Shown here: piece after piece, positions 14,358 through 15,538 of the stretch
Position numbering within the stretch: the first letter of the stretch is position 1
Layout of the letters: the number at the start of each line of letters is the position of its first letter
NCBI GenBank assembly: GCA_001768125.1
Contig: MENB01000032.1
Location: forward strand, 1 to 15,538
Length of the DNA: 15,538 bases
From: Armatimonadetes bacterium RBG_19FT_COMBO_69_19
Lineage (GTDB): Bacteria; Sysuimicrobiota; Sysuimicrobiia; Sysuimicrobiales; Kaftiobacteriaceae
Direction of reading: 5' to 3'
Notes under the pieces: model-generated
What the model saw: the letters and a program-made list of their open reading frames with translations, nothing else
What the model was told of the DNA's origin: nothing
Databases searched by the model: none
Position numbers and translations under genes: made by a program

Positions 14358-15484
14358 AGATCGAACACGCGGAACTCCGGGTCATCGAGCTTCCCCTCGT
14401 CTTCCCCTTCGAGACGAGCTTCGGGCGGGAAGAGACGAAGACGTGCGTCCTGGTCCGGCTGTTCGCGGACGGCCTGGAGGGCTGGGGGGAGGCCCCGGCC
14501 GCCGCGGCCCCCCTATATAATGAGGAAACGGTCGGGACCGCCTGGCACGTCCTGGAGGACTTTATCCTCCCCGCGGTCCTGGGCCGGGATCTCCCCCACC
14601 CTCGTGACTTCCCCCCGCTGGTCCGCCGGATCCGCCGCCACCATATGGCCAAGGCCGGCGTGGAGGCTGCCCTGTGGGATCTTTACGCTCAGGCGAACCG
14701 GATCAGCCTGGCCCGCGCGCTCGGGGGGACCCGCGACCGGGTCGACGTGGGTGTGAGCCTGGGAATCGAGATGGAGATTGGCACCCTATTACGGCGGATC
14801 GAGGAGTTTCTGAACCGCGGCTATCGGCGGATCAAGGTGAAGATCAAGCCGGGGTGGGATGTCGCGGTCGTCCAGGCCATCCGCCGGACCTTTGGCAAGG
14901 TCCGGCTACAAGTAGATGCCAACTCCGCCTACACCCTCGACCAGGCACCGGTGCTCCGCGACCTCGACGATTATGCCCTGCTCCTGATCGAGCAGCCGCT
15001 GGGCGAAGACGACATCGTGGACCATGCCCGCCTCCAGGCGCAGCTGCGGACGCCGATCTGTCTCGACGAATCGATCGTCACGCCCGACGATGCGCGCAAG
15101 GCGCTCGAACTCGGGTCCTGCCGGATCATCAACATCAAGGCCGCGCGCCTCAGCGGCCTGACTGCCGGGATCGCCACCCACGACCTGTGCCAGCGCTCCG
15201 GCGTCCCGGTCTGGTGCGGCGGGCTGCTCGAGACCGGCATCGGCCGCGCCGCGAACCTGGCGCTGGCCTCGCTGTCCAACTTCACCCTGCCGGCCGACCT
15301 CTCCGCGAGCGACCGCTACTTCCACGAGGACCTGATCGATCCACCGGTGACGCTCAATGCCGACGGGACCATCTCCGTCCCCACCGCACCCGGCCTCGGT
15401 TTCACCGTCCGCCTCGGACGCATCGACCGGGCGACGACGCGCAAGGCCTCACTCGGTCCGGACCGAGTTGACAACCCGCCGTGA
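14354..15484 (+). CDS. N-succinylamino acid racemase / o-succinylbenzoate synthase family enzyme
   Basis: A 376-residue enolase-superfamily protein of the MLE subgroup. Visible residues are the KxK motif K161/K163 (IKVKIKPGWD), the metal ligands D188 (QVDANSAY), E213 (LIEQPL) and D238 (CLDES), and the second catalytic lysine K262 (NIKAARLSG). All lie within one position of the characterised Amycolatopsis enzyme. R265 matches the second-shell Arg266 linked to racemase activity in that enzyme. The family makes o-succinylbenzoate in menaquinone synthesis, racemises N-succinylamino acids, or both. No men genes are near, and a GNAT acyltransferase is translationally coupled upstream, so the racemase role is favoured. 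CGGAG lies seven bases before the ATG. The C-terminal 20 residues (ATTRKASLGPDRVDNPP) extend past the conserved part, and their codons hold the -35 of the next promoter. The expected desuccinylase is not in the window. Confidence 0.88.
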   Translation: MKIEHAELRVIELPLVFPFETSFGREETKTCVLVRLFADGLEGWGEAPAAAAPLYNEETVGTAWHVLEDFILPAVLGRDLPHPRDFPPLVRRIRRHHMAKAGVEAALWDLYAQANRISLARALGGTRDRVDVGVSLGIEMEIGTLLRRIEEFLNRGYRRIKVKIKPGWDVAVVQAIRRTFGKVRLQVDANSAYTLDQAPVLRDLDDYALLLIEQPLGEDDIVDHARLQAQLRTPICLDESIVTPDDARKALELGSCRIINIKAARLSGLTAGIATHDLCQRSGVPVWCGGLLETGIGRAANLALASLSNFTLPADLSASDRYFHEDLIDPPVTLNADGTISVPTAPGLGFTVRLGRIDRATTRKASLGPDRVDNPP

Positions 15485-15517
15485 CGTGCTAGTATCTGGG
15501 TAACAAGATAGTATCTG
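15468..15517 (+). promoter_or_regulatory. Strong sigma70-type promoter with direct repeats, reading out of the window
   Basis: TTGACA (15468-15473), a perfect -35, is followed after 16 bases by TAGTAT (15490-15495), with TGC in front giving an extended -10. The -35 lies within the last codons of the racemase gene. The nine-base word TAGTATCTG occurs at 15490-15498 (over the -10) and again at 15509-15517, 19 bases apart, and the second is within a small palindrome AGATAGTATCT (15507-15517). Repeats over the -10 and start region are typical of repressor sites. The regulated gene would start beyond 15538. Confidence 0.65.
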
Positions 15518-15538
15518 TGATTGAGGCCGTGACGCCTC

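Noticed and set aside
13611..15484. Menaquinone biosynthesis role (menC) for the racemase-family gene
   Set aside because: Possible for this family, but no other men gene is present and the coupled GNAT gene favours N-succinylamino acid metabolism; kept only as an alternative.

Overview
The window is a gene-dense, high-GC bacterial segment. ORFs are packed with 4-base start/stop overlaps and few spacers. The coenzyme F420 genes (cofE and an F420:NADP oxidoreductase), a DRG/OBG-type TGS GTPase and the high GC fit lineages such as Actinobacteriota, Chloroflexota or uncultured high-GC phyla. The taxon cannot be fixed from this sequence. No tRNA, rRNA, CRISPR array, transposase or phage gene was seen.

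Layout. (1) Minus strand, 5384 down to 1: a likely five-gene operon, in transcription order a two-domain M16 zinc peptidase, an F420H2:NADP oxidoreductase, cofE, a mandelate-racemase-subgroup enolase-superfamily enzyme, and the N-terminus of a TGS-domain GTPase that leaves the window. (2) Plus strand, 5481-7761: an AlkZ-like winged-helix protein, DNA polymerase IV (dinB) and a RidA-family protein, all overlapping, which suggests a DNA-damage cassette. (3) Minus strand, 7756-8229: a peroxiredoxin, tail-to-tail with the RidA gene and divergent from the next operon. (4) Plus strand, 8349-11855: a divergent S-adenosylhomocysteinase-like protein, a CorA transporter and nicotinate phosphoribosyltransferase. 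(5) Plus strand, 13611-15484: a GNAT acyltransferase overlapping an N-succinylamino acid racemase/o-succinylbenzoate synthase family enzyme. This pairing is known from the D- to L-amino acid conversion route through N-succinyl intermediates. The window ends in a strong-looking promoter with direct repeats, reading out to the right.

The most striking structure is a head-to-tail duplication of exactly 1491 bp: 11276-12766 is repeated as 12767-14257 with only nine differences that I could find. It carries the last 40% of the nicotinate phosphoribosyltransferase gene, an intergenic region and most of the GNAT gene. The junction makes an in-frame GNAT-PncB chimera. The copies abut without inserted bases or shared junction bases, and eight of the nine differences fall in a 190-base patch. 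This is what a scaffolder produces when it places two unmerged, overlapping strain contigs end to end, so an assembly artefact is at least as likely as a real duplication.

Inside the duplicated intergenic region, on the minus strand, is a possible 12-residue, almost all-lysine/alanine peptide gene with a Shine-Dalgarno sequence, a structured region upstream and a Rho-independent terminator that lies across the end of pncB. This is the best candidate here for something undescribed.
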